Shown: positions 56,495-64,000 of the stretch, piece after piece
How positions within the stretch are numbered: the stretch's first letter is position 1
Layout of the letters: every line of letters begins with the position of its first letter
NCBI RefSeq assembly: GCF_008806595.1
Contig: NZ_VZRB01000005.1
Location: forward strand, 157,584-221,583
Direction of reading: 5' to 3'
Length of the DNA stretch: 64,000 bases
Source of the DNA: Streptomyces luteolifulvus
GTDB taxonomy: Bacteria > Actinomycetota > Actinomycetes > Streptomycetales > Streptomycetaceae
Translations under genes and position numbers: made by a program
Notes under the pieces: generated by a model
Databases searched by the model: none
Seen by the model: only the letters and a program-made list of their open reading frames with translations
Told to the model about the DNA's origin: nothing

Positions 56495-57874
56495 TCAAGC
56501 GGCCTCTGCCGCCCCCTGCCCGCCCGTCCCCGGGCGGCCCAGTGCGAGTCGGGTGATGCGGGGCCAGTCGGCCGACGTTCGGCTCAGGGCCGTGCCGGGG
56601 CGGTGGCGTGGCACCCGGATCCGTAGGGCACCCGGCGCGATCCGGCACACCACGGGTGCCGGCAGCAGCACATGCTCCCCGTCGATGCCGGCCGGGACGG
56701 TGTCCGTGTCCGCCTCCACGACCGCCTCCCGCGCGGTGAGCCGCAGCAGGCTCCCGGAACGGGGGCCGCGCAGCAGCTGCGCCGCCTGCGCCGCGCTGCC
56801 GACCCGCACACACAGCAGTCCGAGCAGTCCGGAGTCCAGCCGCTCCCTGCGCCCCGGATGGGCCGAGTCGACGGCTCGCAGATAGGGGTTGTTGCTGACG
56901 AGCAGCGCCTGCAGCCCGTCGGCGCTTGTGTCACCGGCCCGCATCCGCAGCTTCGGGGCGTCGGGGCCGCTGAGGAGTCCGGGCAGGGTCTGCAGGGTCG
57001 TCTGGACCTTCTCGTCGCGGTAGGCCGGGTCGCTGACGACGGCCGCGTACGTTCCGAACGAGGCGTTGTTGACGAACACCCGGTCGGCCGCGAACCCCAG
57101 GTCGACGCGGAGCTCGACGCCGTCGGCGAGGCCGTCGAGGGCCGCCGCGGGGTCGTCGCGGTCGAGGCCGAGGTCGAGCGCGAAGTGGTTGCGGGTGCCG
57201 GCCGGGATCACCAGGAAGGGCAGGTCGTGCTGGGCGGCCACCTCGGCCACCAGGGCCTGGGTGCCGTCTCCGCCCGCCACCGCCAGCAGGTCGGCCCCCT
57301 CGGACACGGCCTGCCGGGCCAGTTCGGCGACGTCCTGCCGTCCGGCGCCGAGCAGGACGACTCGGGCGCCCGCCGCCCGTGCCTTGTCCACCAGGTGGAA
57401 ACGGTCCACCTTGCCGCCGCCGGAGCGCGGGTTCATGAGGATCCAGGGGTGCTGGGGTGCCGCCGCGGGGGCACGCTCGGGTGCGGAGGGAGCATGACGG
57501 GGTATCACGGCGACCCGGGCCGCGACCGTGGCCACCAGCCACAGGGCCAGGGACAGCAGGGCCGGTACCAGCATGCCCGACGCGCCGTACAGCGCCAGGA
57601 CCACGGCGGGTGCGGCCACGCAGAGGGCCACGCCGGCCAGTCTCACCACGCCGGTGTGGGCCAGGGCCCACCACACCCCGGCGGCCGCGAGCGCCAGTCC
57701 GGCGATGCCGACCAGCGCCCACAGCACGCTCCGCAGACCGGCGGCCACGAGCGGTACCAGCGCGGCCGCGAGCAGGGCGAGCAGGGCCAGCCGCGCCCAT
57801 CCGGCCCGGCCCTCACCGGCAGCCGAAACGGAGCGGCCGTTCGGCCGCTCCGCCTCGGCGCTGTGTGCATCCAC
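56495..57874 (-). CDS. Diacylglycerol-kinase-like membrane protein
   Basis: A 459-residue protein: three or four N-terminal hydrophobic helices (about 25-125), then a lipid-kinase catalytic domain of the DAGK/YegS family. Motifs are ILMNPRSGGGKVDRF, LAVAGGDGTQALV (the GGDGT nucleotide loop), VIPAGTRNHFALDLG and a C-terminal IDGEHV. It should phosphorylate a lipid such as diacylglycerol. GTG start with GGGGAGG seven bases upstream. The 22-bp inverted repeat at 57830-57851 lies within its first codons. The last codons overlap a repeat unit. Confidence 0.88.
   Translation of the reverse strand: MDAHSAEAERPNGRSVSAAGEGRAGWARLALLALLAAALVPLVAAGLRSVLWALVGIAGLALAAAGVWWALAHTGVVRLAGVALCVAAPAVVLALYGASGMLVPALLSLALWLVATVAARVAVIPRHAPSAPERAPAAAPQHPWILMNPRSGGGKVDRFHLVDKARAAGARVVLLGAGRQDVAELARQAVSEGADLLAVAGGDGTQALVAEVAAQHDLPFLVIPAGTRNHFALDLGLDRDDPAAALDGLADGVELRVDLGFAADRVFVNNASFGTYAAVVSDPAYRDEKVQTTLQTLPGLLSGPDAPKLRMRAGDTSADGLQALLVSNNPYLRAVDSAHPGRRERLDSGLLGLLCVRVGSAAQAAQLLRGPRSGSLLRLTAREAVVEADTDTVPAGIDGEHVLLPAPVVCRIAPGALRIRVPRHRPGTALSRTSADWPRITRLALGRPGTGGQGAAEAA
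57830..57851. promoter_or_regulatory. Inverted repeat in first codons of DAGK gene
   Basis: GGAGCGGCCG-TT-CGGCCGCTCC is a perfect 10-bp repeat whose core CGGCCGTTCGGCCG is two bases from the DosR-like box. Confidence 0.4.
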
Positions 57875-57896
57875 GCGACGCCCTCCCCCGCCTGAC

Positions 57897-58343
57897 TCAC
57901 ACGTTGCGCGGCGGTTGCTCGAACGAGTCGGCGGTCACGTCCTGCCGGGCCACGCACAGGGCCCAGATGATGAACCCCGACATGGCGATCATCACGATCG
58001 ACCAGACCGGGTAGTACGGCAGGTCGAGGAAGTTGGCGATGATGATCAGTCCGGCGATGCCCACGCCGATGACCCGCGCCCACATCGCCGCCTGGAACAG
58101 TCCCAGACTGACGATCACGGCGACGGCGCCCAGGATGACGTGGATCCAGCCCCAGCCGGTGAGGTCGAACTCGAAGACGTAATTGCGGGTCGCGACGAAG
58201 ACGTCGTCCTCGGCGATGCCCATGATGCCCCGGAAGATGTCGAGCAGGCCTGCGATCATGAGCATGACGGCTGCGAAGACCGTCAGTCCCTGGGCCCATT
58301 GCCGCCTGGCCGTGTGTGCGCGGGGAGTGTGTGTCGCGGTCAT
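57897..58343 (-). CDS. DUF7144-type membrane protein
   Basis: A 148-residue protein with four hydrophobic helices (about 20-45, 68-90, 92-110 and 112-140) and the motif GLLDIFRGIMGIAEDDVFV. Common in Streptomyces and of unknown role; often near stress genes. Start at 58343 has GAGG seven bases upstream. It is on the same strand as the SHOCT gene and 31 bases downstream, and 22 bases before DAGK, so the three may be one unit. Confidence 0.75.
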   Translation of the reverse strand: MTATHTPRAHTARRQWAQGLTVFAAVMLMIAGLLDIFRGIMGIAEDDVFVATRNYVFEFDLTGWGWIHVILGAVAVIVSLGLFQAAMWARVIGVGIAGLIIIANFLDLPYYPVWSIVMIAMSGFIIWALCVARQDVTADSFEQPPRNV

Positions 58344-58374
58344 CCTGCTGCCTCGATTCAGTCGTACGGTGCCC

Positions 58375-58839
58375 TCAGTGACCGGAGGTGGAGGTGGCGG
58401 CACCCGTGCTCTGCGACGAGCCGTGGCCGCTCAGTACCATTTCCTTCGCCCGGCGGAACTCCTCGTCCGAGATGTCGCCGCGGGCCCGGATCTCGGACAG
58501 CTTGGCGAGCTCGTCGGCGCTACTGGTCCCTCCGCCGCTCTTGGCGGTCTCCCGGATGTAGGAGTCGAACTGGCGCTGCTGCTCGCGCGCCTGTGCAACC
58601 TCGCGGCGGCCCATGCCCCTGCCGCGGGCGATCACGTAGACCAGCACGCCCAGGAAGGGCAGGCAGATGCAGAACAGCAGCCAGCCGGTCTTGGCCCACC
58701 CGCTCATGTCGTCGTCACGGAAGATGTCGACGACGACCCGGAAGAGCAGGATGAACCACATGATCCACAGGAAGAACCACAGCATGGACCAGAAGACGCT
58801 CAGCAGCGGATAGTCGTACGCGAGGTACTGCCCACTCAT
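58375..58839 (-). CDS. SHOCT-domain membrane protein
   Basis: A 154-residue protein. Two N-terminal membrane helices of the PLDc_N type (FWSMLWFFLWIMWFILLFRVV and WLLFCICLPFLGVLVYVIA) are followed by a helical linker and a SHOCT domain (ELAKLSEIRARGDISDEEFRRAKEMVL). Role unknown; such proteins are thought to assemble at membranes. The palindrome at 58918-58936 is 79 bases upstream. Confidence 0.85.
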   Translation of the reverse strand: MSGQYLAYDYPLLSVFWSMLWFFLWIMWFILLFRVVVDIFRDDDMSGWAKTGWLLFCICLPFLGVLVYVIARGRGMGRREVAQAREQQRQFDSYIRETAKSGGGTSSADELAKLSEIRARGDISDEEFRRAKEMVLSGHGSSQSTGAATSTSGH

Positions 58840-58917
58840 GTCTCTCCTCCGTCCCGGGCATTCGCCCGCAGGCGTTCCGTGACGTTCTCAGCGTGCGCAC
58901 GGCAAGTGCGCCCCGGC

Positions 58918-58936
58918 ATCACCCGAGGCGGGTGAG
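58918..58936. promoter_or_regulatory. ATCACCC-N5-GGGTGAG palindrome before SHOCT gene
   Basis: ATCACCC-GAGGC-GGGTGAG, one mismatch from a perfect inverted repeat, 79-97 bases before the SHOCT start. Confidence 0.5.
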
Positions 58937-58942
58937 ACTGCC

Positions 58943-59599
58943 TCAGACCGTGGGCCCCCGCGGCTCTGTGGCGCGTGCCCGGGCGAGCGCGGATCGCCAG
59001 GCGAGGGCGACCACCACCTCGACCAGGCCCAGCAGGACCAGCCACAGACCGAGCATCCGGGTCAGCGCGCGCGCCGACTCGAACGGCAGGGCCAGCACCA
59101 CGATTCCGGCGAGGATGCCGATCACAGCGGCGCCGAGGACGAAGCCGCGGTGCGGCATGCCCTTGGCAGCGAGGGCCGTGAAGAGGGTGAGGATGCCGGA
59201 CACCAGCCAGACGATCCCGACGACCAGCGAGAGCGCGGCGACGGTCTGCAGCGGGTTCCTCAGGCACAGCACCCCGGCCAGGACGTACAGCACCGCGACG
59301 AGCAGCCCGGGCAGCCGTTCACCGGCCTCGTCCCGGGCGAAGACCTCGACGAACCGGAACGCCCCGGTCACCAGCAGGTACAGGCCGAGGAGGACCGCCA
59401 GGACGTGCAGGGTCTCGTCCGGCCAGACCAGGATCAGGATGCCCGGCACGAGCGTGGTGACCGCGGAAGCGAGGATCCAGGTCCAGGAGCGCCCGAGTCT
59501 CGCCAGCACGTCCGCGGGGTCCTCGGCTGCCCGGGAAGCCGCCCCGTCGGGCAGGTGTTCCGGTCCGGTACGCGGTGCCGGACCTCGCGGCACGGTCAT
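58943..59599 (-). CDS. HdeD/DUF308-family membrane protein
   Basis: A 218-residue protein with six hydrophobic helices in three pairs, matching the HdeD acid-resistance family in layout (GILILVWPDETLHVLAVLLGLYLLVTG; GVLCLRNPLQTVAALSLVVGIVWLVSGI). Function in actinobacteria is not established. It starts 57 bases from the strong palindrome at 59651-59679, which it shares with the divergent ion-channel gene. Confidence 0.88.
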   Translation of the reverse strand: MTVPRGPAPRTGPEHLPDGAASRAAEDPADVLARLGRSWTWILASAVTTLVPGILILVWPDETLHVLAVLLGLYLLVTGAFRFVEVFARDEAGERLPGLLVAVLYVLAGVLCLRNPLQTVAALSLVVGIVWLVSGILTLFTALAAKGMPHRGFVLGAAVIGILAGIVVLALPFESARALTRMLGLWLVLLGLVEVVVALAWRSALARARATEPRGPTV

Positions 59600-59650
59600 G
59601 GCTCCTCCTCGCGCTGGCTGCCCGGCCAGCCTCCCGCCGGCGCTCGGCCC

Positions 59651-59679
59651 CGCGGATCACCCCTGGCGGGTGATCCGCG
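59651..59679. promoter_or_regulatory. 12-bp inverted repeat with ATCACCC-N5-GGGTGAT core
   Basis: CGCGGATCACCC / GGGTGATCCGCG pair perfectly around a 5-nt centre. It lies 52-80 bases before the hdeD-like start and 35-63 bases before the ion-channel start, in a divergent promoter. Confidence 0.6.
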
Positions 59680-59713
59680 CGCGTGACCCGGGCGATGAGC
59701 TGGGAGCGGACAC

Positions 59714-60325
59714 ATGCGTCGGCGAGCCACGGAACGGACGAAGAGACACACGATGAACGATCCAGTGGCAGACTCCGGCCGGTCGGGACGTGCGTCGCAC
59801 CGCAGACGGCCGGGTCCGGGGCGGCGGACGGCCGCTGTCGCCCTCGCGCGAGCCCTGTGCATCACCGCGGCCCTTGTCGCCGCCTACTTCCTGCTGCCCG
59901 TGAACGGGGGCGACACCGGCAGCTGGACCCTGCTCGCGTCCGGACTGCTGGCGCTGGTCCTGTTCTTCTCCGGGGCCGTGCGGGTCATCGTGCGCTCTCC
60001 CTGGCCCCTGCTGAGGGCCGTCGAGACCCTGACCGTCACGCTGTCGCTGTATCTCGTGCTCTTCGCCAGCTCCTACTACCTGCTGGAGCGGTCCTCCCCG
60101 GGTTCGCTCAGCGAGCCGCTGACGAGAACGGACGCCCTGTACTTCACGCTGACCACCTTCACCACGGTCGGGTTCGGCGACATCACCGCCCGCTCCCAGA
60201 CCGGCCGGGTGCTGACGATGCTTCAGATGGCCAGCGGGCTGCTGCTCGTGGGCGTCGCCGCCCGAGTGCTCGCCAATGCGGTCCGGACCGGACTGCGCCG
60301 GCAGGGACGGGAGCCGCTGCAGTAG
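59714..60325 (+). CDS. Potassium channel, two-helix type
   Basis: A 203-residue ion channel. The selectivity filter is TVGFGD inside the pore loop DALYFTLTTFTTVGFGDI, with two flanking membrane helices plus extra N-terminal hydrophobic stretches. The N-terminus is Arg-rich and cytoplasmic. No RCK domain follows. GGGAG lies seven bases before the ATG at 59714; ATG 59753 is an alternative. Confidence 0.88.
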   Translation: MRRRATERTKRHTMNDPVADSGRSGRASHRRRPGPGRRTAAVALARALCITAALVAAYFLLPVNGGDTGSWTLLASGLLALVLFFSGAVRVIVRSPWPLLRAVETLTVTLSLYLVLFASSYYLLERSSPGSLSEPLTRTDALYFTLTTFTTVGFGDITARSQTGRVLTMLQMASGLLLVGVAARVLANAVRTGLRRQGREPLQ

Positions 60326-60367
60326 GACTCCCCCGGCACCAGGACATCCCTCCAGGAGGTTTGAACC

Positions 60368-61777
60368 ATGACCGCACCGAATGCATTCACCGTGTCCCTG
60401 CCCCCGGCCGAGAGGGCGGCGTACGGCAGGAACGCGCGCACGCGCGCGCCGCGTTCGTCCCACGGTTCGTTCGAGGCGGCGAGCGACCGGCCCGACCCGA
60501 TCGATGTGATAGAGCGTCAGTCCGCCACGCGTGTCCAGGAGTTGGTGCCGATCCGGTACGGCCGCATGACCGAGTCCCCGTTCCGTTTCTACCGGGGTGC
60601 GGCAGCGATCATGGCCACGGACCTCGGACCCGCCCCGAACAGCGGCCTGGCGGTGCAGCTGTGCGGGGACGCCCACCTGCTCAACTTCCGGCTGCTGGCC
60701 TCGCCCGAGCGTCATCTGGTCTTCGACATCAACGACTTCGACGAGACCCTGGCCGGTCCGTTCGAATGGGACGTCAAGCGACTGGCCTCCAGCTTCGTGA
60801 TCGCCGGCCGCGCCAACGGTTTCTCGGTCAAGGAGCAGAACAGCGCGGTGCGGGACTGCGTGCAGGCCTACCGGGAGCGCATGCGGGAGTTCGCCGGCAT
60901 GCGCACCCTGGACATCTGGTACGCGCAGGACGATGTCGACAGCATGCGCCGGCTGATGGCCTCGTCGATGGACAAGGAGTCAAGGCGCCGTGCCGCCGAG
61001 GCGTCGGAGCGTGCCCGCAAGCACACCTATATGCAGGCTGTCGAGAAACTCACCCACGTCACGGAGGAAGGCCGGCAGATCGCACCGGACCCGCCGCTGA
61101 TCACTCCGCTCCGGGACCTTCTGGCGGAGTCGTCCGACGACAGCACGGAGAAGGAACTCCAGACCGTTCTGGAGGAGTACGCGCGGACCCTGTCGTCCGA
61201 GCGCCGGCATCTGCTGCACCACTACCGGCTGGTCGACATCGCCCGCAAGGTGGTGGGCGTCGGCAGCGTCGGAACGCGCTGCTGGATCCTGCTCCTGCTG
61301 GGCAGGGACGACAGCGACCCCCTGCTGCTGCAGGCCAAGGAGGCCCAGCAGTCGGTCCTGGCGGCCCACACGGGCGCCGAGAGCTTCGACAACCAGGGCC
61401 GCCGTGTGGTCACGGGACAGCGGCTGATCCAGACGACCAGCGACATCTTCCTGGGCTGGACCCATGTCACCGGCATCGACGGGCAGGGCCGGGACTTCTA
61501 TGTACGCCAACTGCGGGACTGGAAGGGCATCGCACGGCCGGAAACCATGGATCCCGCCCAGCTCCGCCTGTTCGGGCAGGTGTGCGGAGGCAGTCTGGCG
61601 CGGGCGCATGCCCGTTCCGGCGACCCCGTCGCCATCGCCGCGTATCTGGGCGGGAGCGACCGCTTCGACCGCGCGCTCACCGGGTTCGCCCAGGACTACG
61701 CCGACCGGAACGAGCGGGACTTCGAGGAGTTGGCGGCCGCCGTGCGCACCGGCCGGGTCCGGGCCGAGAGCCTCTGA
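60368..61777 (+). CDS. DUF2252 protein
   Basis: A 469-residue cytoplasmic protein of DUF2252 with kinase-like features: LCGDAHLLNFRLLASPERHLVFDINDFDETL resembles the catalytic-loop H-x-D and D-F-D of aminoglycoside-phosphotransferase-like folds, and WDVKRLASSFVIAGR is a family motif. Target unknown. AGGAGG lies eight bases upstream of the ATG. It may be in one transcript with the ion channel, 42 bases before it. Confidence 0.88.
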   Translation: MTAPNAFTVSLPPAERAAYGRNARTRAPRSSHGSFEAASDRPDPIDVIERQSATRVQELVPIRYGRMTESPFRFYRGAAAIMATDLGPAPNSGLAVQLCGDAHLLNFRLLASPERHLVFDINDFDETLAGPFEWDVKRLASSFVIAGRANGFSVKEQNSAVRDCVQAYRERMREFAGMRTLDIWYAQDDVDSMRRLMASSMDKESRRRAAEASERARKHTYMQAVEKLTHVTEEGRQIAPDPPLITPLRDLLAESSDDSTEKELQTVLEEYARTLSSERRHLLHHYRLVDIARKVVGVGSVGTRCWILLLLGRDDSDPLLLQAKEAQQSVLAAHTGAESFDNQGRRVVTGQRLIQTTSDIFLGWTHVTGIDGQGRDFYVRQLRDWKGIARPETMDPAQLRLFGQVCGGSLARAHARSGDPVAIAAYLGGSDRFDRALTGFAQDYADRNERDFEELAAAVRTGRVRAESL

Positions 61778-61798
61778 GAACAGCAGCCGGTCTCGCGT

Positions 61799-61832
61799 GG
61801 GGGGATCGGCCGGGGGGGGATCGGCCGGGGGG
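61799..61832 (+). other. G-run tract between convergent genes
   Basis: Three G-runs of 6, 8 and 6 bases separated by ATCGGCC. The repeated unit is a short direct repeat; the tract could form a G-quadruplex if a fourth run takes part. Confidence 0.45.
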
Positions 61833-61833
61833 T

Positions 61834-62037
61834 TCAGCCCGTCTCGGGCAGCTGGCGCATCTCCAGGACCCGCAGTCCCAGCGACTGGCAGCGCGCCAGC
61901 AGCCCGTACAGGTGCGCCTCGTCGAGGACGGTGCCGAACAGAACCGTCTGGCCGGCCATCAGCACATGGTCCAGCTCCGGAAAGGCTCTCGTCAGCGTCT
62001 CCGACATATGTCCGTCGACGCGGATCTCGTAGCGCAT
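61834..62037 (-). CDS. Small conserved protein, unknown
   Basis: A 67-residue protein (VDGHMSETLTRAFPELDHVLMAGQ... followed by a small hydrophobic core). I do not recognise a named family; similar short proteins occur in Streptomyces stress regions. GGGGGAG lies eight bases upstream of the ATG, and a partial copy of the ATCACCC-type palindrome is 80-98 bases upstream. It converges on DUF2252. Confidence 0.7.
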   Translation of the reverse strand: MRYEIRVDGHMSETLTRAFPELDHVLMAGQTVLFGTVLDEAHLYGLLARCQSLGLRVLEMRQLPETG

Positions 62038-62116
62038 GAACTGCTCTCCCCCGATGTCCTGGGACAGGCGGGATGCACCCTTGTCTGCGATCATCCGTCG
62101 CGGCACGCCGCCCGGC

Positions 62117-62135
62117 CTCACCCGGCAGAGGTGAA
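62117..62135. promoter_or_regulatory. CTCACCC-N5-AGGTGAA palindrome before small gene
   Basis: Matches the ATCACCC-N5-GGGTGAT pattern in 11 of 14 arm positions. Confidence 0.35.
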
Positions 62136-62182
62136 ACGTCGCCCGTGCACGCGCCGCCGGTCTCCATGCGCCAGACAGAGCC

Positions 62183-62704
62183 TCAATGCGTCAGATAGAG
62201 CTTGAACGCGATGATCAGCAGACCCAGCACCACGTTCACCGACGCGGTCATGGCCACCAGACCCCACGAGGCACCCGCCCGTCGTGCCGCGGCCGCCGAC
62301 CAGCCCACCTGGCCCGCCACGGCGACCGACAGCGCCAGCCAGAGGGTGCCCGGCACATCGAGGCCCAGGAGGGGGCTGACGGCCACGGCGGCGGCAGGCG
62401 GGACGGCCGCCTTGACGATCGGCCACTCGTCACGGCACACGTCGAACACGATCCGCCGGTCCAGCGCCCGCTGCGCAAGGCGCGCTCCGAACAGCTGGGC
62501 GTGTACATGCGCGATCCAGAACACCAGGCCGGTGACCAGCAGGAGCAGCACCAGGTGCAGCCGGTCGAACGACTCCAGGGTGCCCGCGCCGACGACCACC
62601 GAGGCGGCGAGCATGGATCCGTAGACGCCGCCGGTGTAGTCGGTATGGACCCGGCGTTCGGCGATGCCGGTGCTCCCGGATCCGCGGGAGGCCGGCGTGG
62701 TCAC
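62183..62704 (-). CDS. Small polytopic membrane protein
   Basis: A 173-residue protein with about four hydrophobic helices (about 55-72, 97-112, 117-132 and 145-168). The motif FWIAHVHAQLFGARLAQRA is conserved-looking. It starts with GTG overlapping the LuxR stop (GTGA), so the two are coupled. Not a recognised family. Confidence 0.7.
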   Translation of the reverse strand: MTTPASRGSGSTGIAERRVHTDYTGGVYGSMLAASVVVGAGTLESFDRLHLVLLLLVTGLVFWIAHVHAQLFGARLAQRALDRRIVFDVCRDEWPIVKAAVPPAAAVAVSPLLGLDVPGTLWLALSVAVAGQVGWSAAAARRAGASWGLVAMTASVNVVLGLLIIAFKLYLTH

Positions 62705-64000
62705 AGCAGCCGCAATTCGCGTGCGCGGCGCACCGCGTCGTTGCGCCGGTTGACCGCCAGCTTCCGGTAGACGCTCTTGAGGTGGGTCTTGACCGTGTTC
62801 ACCGACACGTACAGATCGGCGGCTATCTCCTCCGTCGACATCATCTGCGCCAGCCGTTGCAGCACATCGCGCTCCCGCTCGCTCAGCTCCTCCACGACCG
62901 GCGGCGGCTGGTCGGCCGGCCGGGGCGCCGCACCGTGCGACGGCGGGCCGGGGGTGAGCCAGCCGGCCGCCAGCCCCCGCAGCGGAGCCATGCCCAGGAA
63001 CGGCCGGATCCACGGTCCCGCCTCGACGAAGGGACGGCGCAGCCGCTCCCGCCGTGCCTCGTGGAGCGCCTGGGCGACGAGCCTGCGTGAGGTGACGGCG
63101 TCCCCGGCCCGGTCCGCGGCCTGCGCTCTCACCAGAGCGGCCCGGACGGTGACCGCGGGGCCGCTGCGGCCGTCGGGGTGCACCCTGTCGAGGAGGTCGA
63201 TGGCTTCCGCGGGCCTGCCCGCGGCGAGCCGGGCGCGCGCGGCTTCCACGGCGCACGCCACCTGCCCCTCGGACACGGCATCCAGCAGTTCGACGGCGGT
63301 CTCCGGCCGGCCTTCGGCCAGATGGGCGGCGGAGGCGACCAGCGCCGTGTGCCCCTGCGCCCAGGGGGAGACGACGTCGGCGCCGAGATCCGGTTCCACC
63401 GCCTGGAGCGCGGCCCGGGTGTCACCGCGGGCCAGCAGCAGACGTGCGGTGGCGATGGCCCGGCCCGCTTCCGTCACCGGGTCCCGCATCGCGGGGTCGT
63501 CGGCCGCCACGTCGAGGAGGGCCTGGGCCTGGTCCAGTTCGTTGCGGTCCACGGCCACCGCGGCCAGGACCAGTCGCCCGACACCGGAGCCCGACGGCTG
63601 CGACAGGCCGAACCGCTCCGTCTCGGCGATCGCCGCCCGGGCCTTGCGCTCCGCCCTGTCCAGCCAGCCGTTCAGATAGTCGATCAGCGCCAGGCGGCCC
63701 AGCGAGTCCTCGCGCGGCAGCGCCGTGGACGCTCCGCCGGAGCAGTCGGCGACCGCGGTCAGGGCGGTGCGCGCGTCGTCGAAGCGTCCGGCCCACAGTC
63801 GTGCGGAGCCCAGATGCACCAGCAGCAGGGCGGTCAGTTCGGGATGCTTGTCCAGGAGGTGGGCCGGGACCTTCTCCCGCAGTCTCTCGGCCTCGGCCGC
63901 CGCCCTCTCCGCCTGTTCCGGCGATCCGGCCAGCCGGGCCGCCAGGGCTTCCAGCAGGGCACAGCTCAGCCTGGCCGCCGCCAGGCCGGGTGTGTCGCCC
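62701..64000 (-). CDS. MalT/LAL-type LuxR regulator, C-terminal part
   Basis: The gene enters from the right edge; 433 codons are visible and the N-terminal ATPase part is outside. The visible part is TPR-like helical repeats followed by a LuxR helix-turn-helix: LSERERDVLQRLAQMMSTEEIAADLYVSVNTVKTH with KSVYRKLAVNRRNDAV. It should be a transcriptional activator with a signal-binding helical domain. The first ATG-like GTG inside the window is not the real start. The coupled membrane gene follows it. Confidence 0.85.
   Translation of the reverse strand, partial: GDTPGLAAARLSCALLEALAARLAGSPEQAERAAAEAERLREKVPAHLLDKHPELTALLLVHLGSARLWAGRFDDARTALTAVADCSGGASTALPREDSLGRLALIDYLNGWLDRAERKARAAIAETERFGLSQPSGSGVGRLVLAAVAVDRNELDQAQALLDVAADDPAMRDPVTEAGRAIATARLLLARGDTRAALQAVEPDLGADVVSPWAQGHTALVASAAHLAEGRPETAVELLDAVSEGQVACAVEAARARLAAGRPAEAIDLLDRVHPDGRSGPAVTVRAALVRAQAADRAGDAVTSRRLVAQALHEARRERLRRPFVEAGPWIRPFLGMAPLRGLAAGWLTPGPPSHGAAPRPADQPPPVVEELSERERDVLQRLAQMMSTEEIAADLYVSVNTVKTHLKSVYRKLAVNRRNDAVRRARELRLL

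Noticed and set aside
55863..56813. Long minus-strand frame in the second repeat region
   Set aside because: Gly/Arg-rich low-complexity product, overlaps DAGK in another frame and lacks a start signal.

Overview
The window is chromosomal DNA of a Streptomyces-like actinomycete. The evidence is very high G+C with strong third-position GC bias in every gene, GTG and TTG starts behind GGAGG-type ribosome sites, GAF/SpoIIE/HATPase regulators, MptB-type mannosyltransferases, a GAPDH with a long N-terminal extension, and the LuxR-type regulator running off the right edge. No tRNA, rRNA, insertion sequence or CRISPR was seen.

Region 1 (1-16.4 kb) is mixed: a broken MEDS-domain gene at the left edge, an ATPase regulator without a DNA-binding domain, a methyltransferase, an NTF2-like protein, a secreted GH16 glucanase, a GAF-SpoIIE-HATPase signalling protein, a P450, a second short Rho factor, a D,D-carboxypeptidase and two coupled membrane glycosyltransferases. 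Region 2 (16.4-21.0 kb) reads on the minus strand as an amide and ammonia catabolic group: GntR regulator, a possible tiny membrane protein, asparaginase, aspartase and glutaminase. Region 3 (21.1-29.5 kb) holds UppP, a CrcB-DUF190-CrcB fluoride-export operon with 4-bp overlaps, and small regulator genes (ArsR, MarR, PadR) next to SMP-30, VOC, SseB, GAPDH and SGNH-hydrolase genes, several with clear palindromes in their promoters.

Region 4 (29.8-55 kb) is the most coherent part: an oxygen-limitation and dormancy island. A DevS/DosS-like kinase that keeps the heme-ligand His, and a DevR/DosR-like response regulator, sit beside AdhE, an FMN-binding PPOX protein, phosphoketolase, pyruvate formate-lyase with its activase, a cyclic-nucleotide-domain protein without HTH, a CBS-BON protein, ArsR, PPK2, a double-Usp protein, SulP, flavohemoglobin, a ribosome-hibernation factor and an oleate-hydratase-like flavoprotein. 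At least seven 14-bp sites close to GGGCC-N4-GGCCC, resembling the mycobacterial DosR box, lie in the promoters of these genes, so one regulon is likely. Fermentation enzymes would give ATP and redox balance, while Usp, HPF, CBS and PPK2 proteins would protect resting cells.

Region 5 (55-62 kb) is a general-stress or membrane module: class II amidotransferase, diacylglycerol-kinase-like protein, DUF7144, SHOCT, HdeD/DUF308, K+ channel and DUF2252. Three or four of its promoters share a second palindrome (ATCACCC-N5-GGGTGAT). Two GC-rich direct-repeat arrays (about 45.5-46.4 and 56.0-56.5 kb) have no plausible gene and are unexplained. A small membrane protein and a truncated MalT/LAL-type LuxR regulator close the window.
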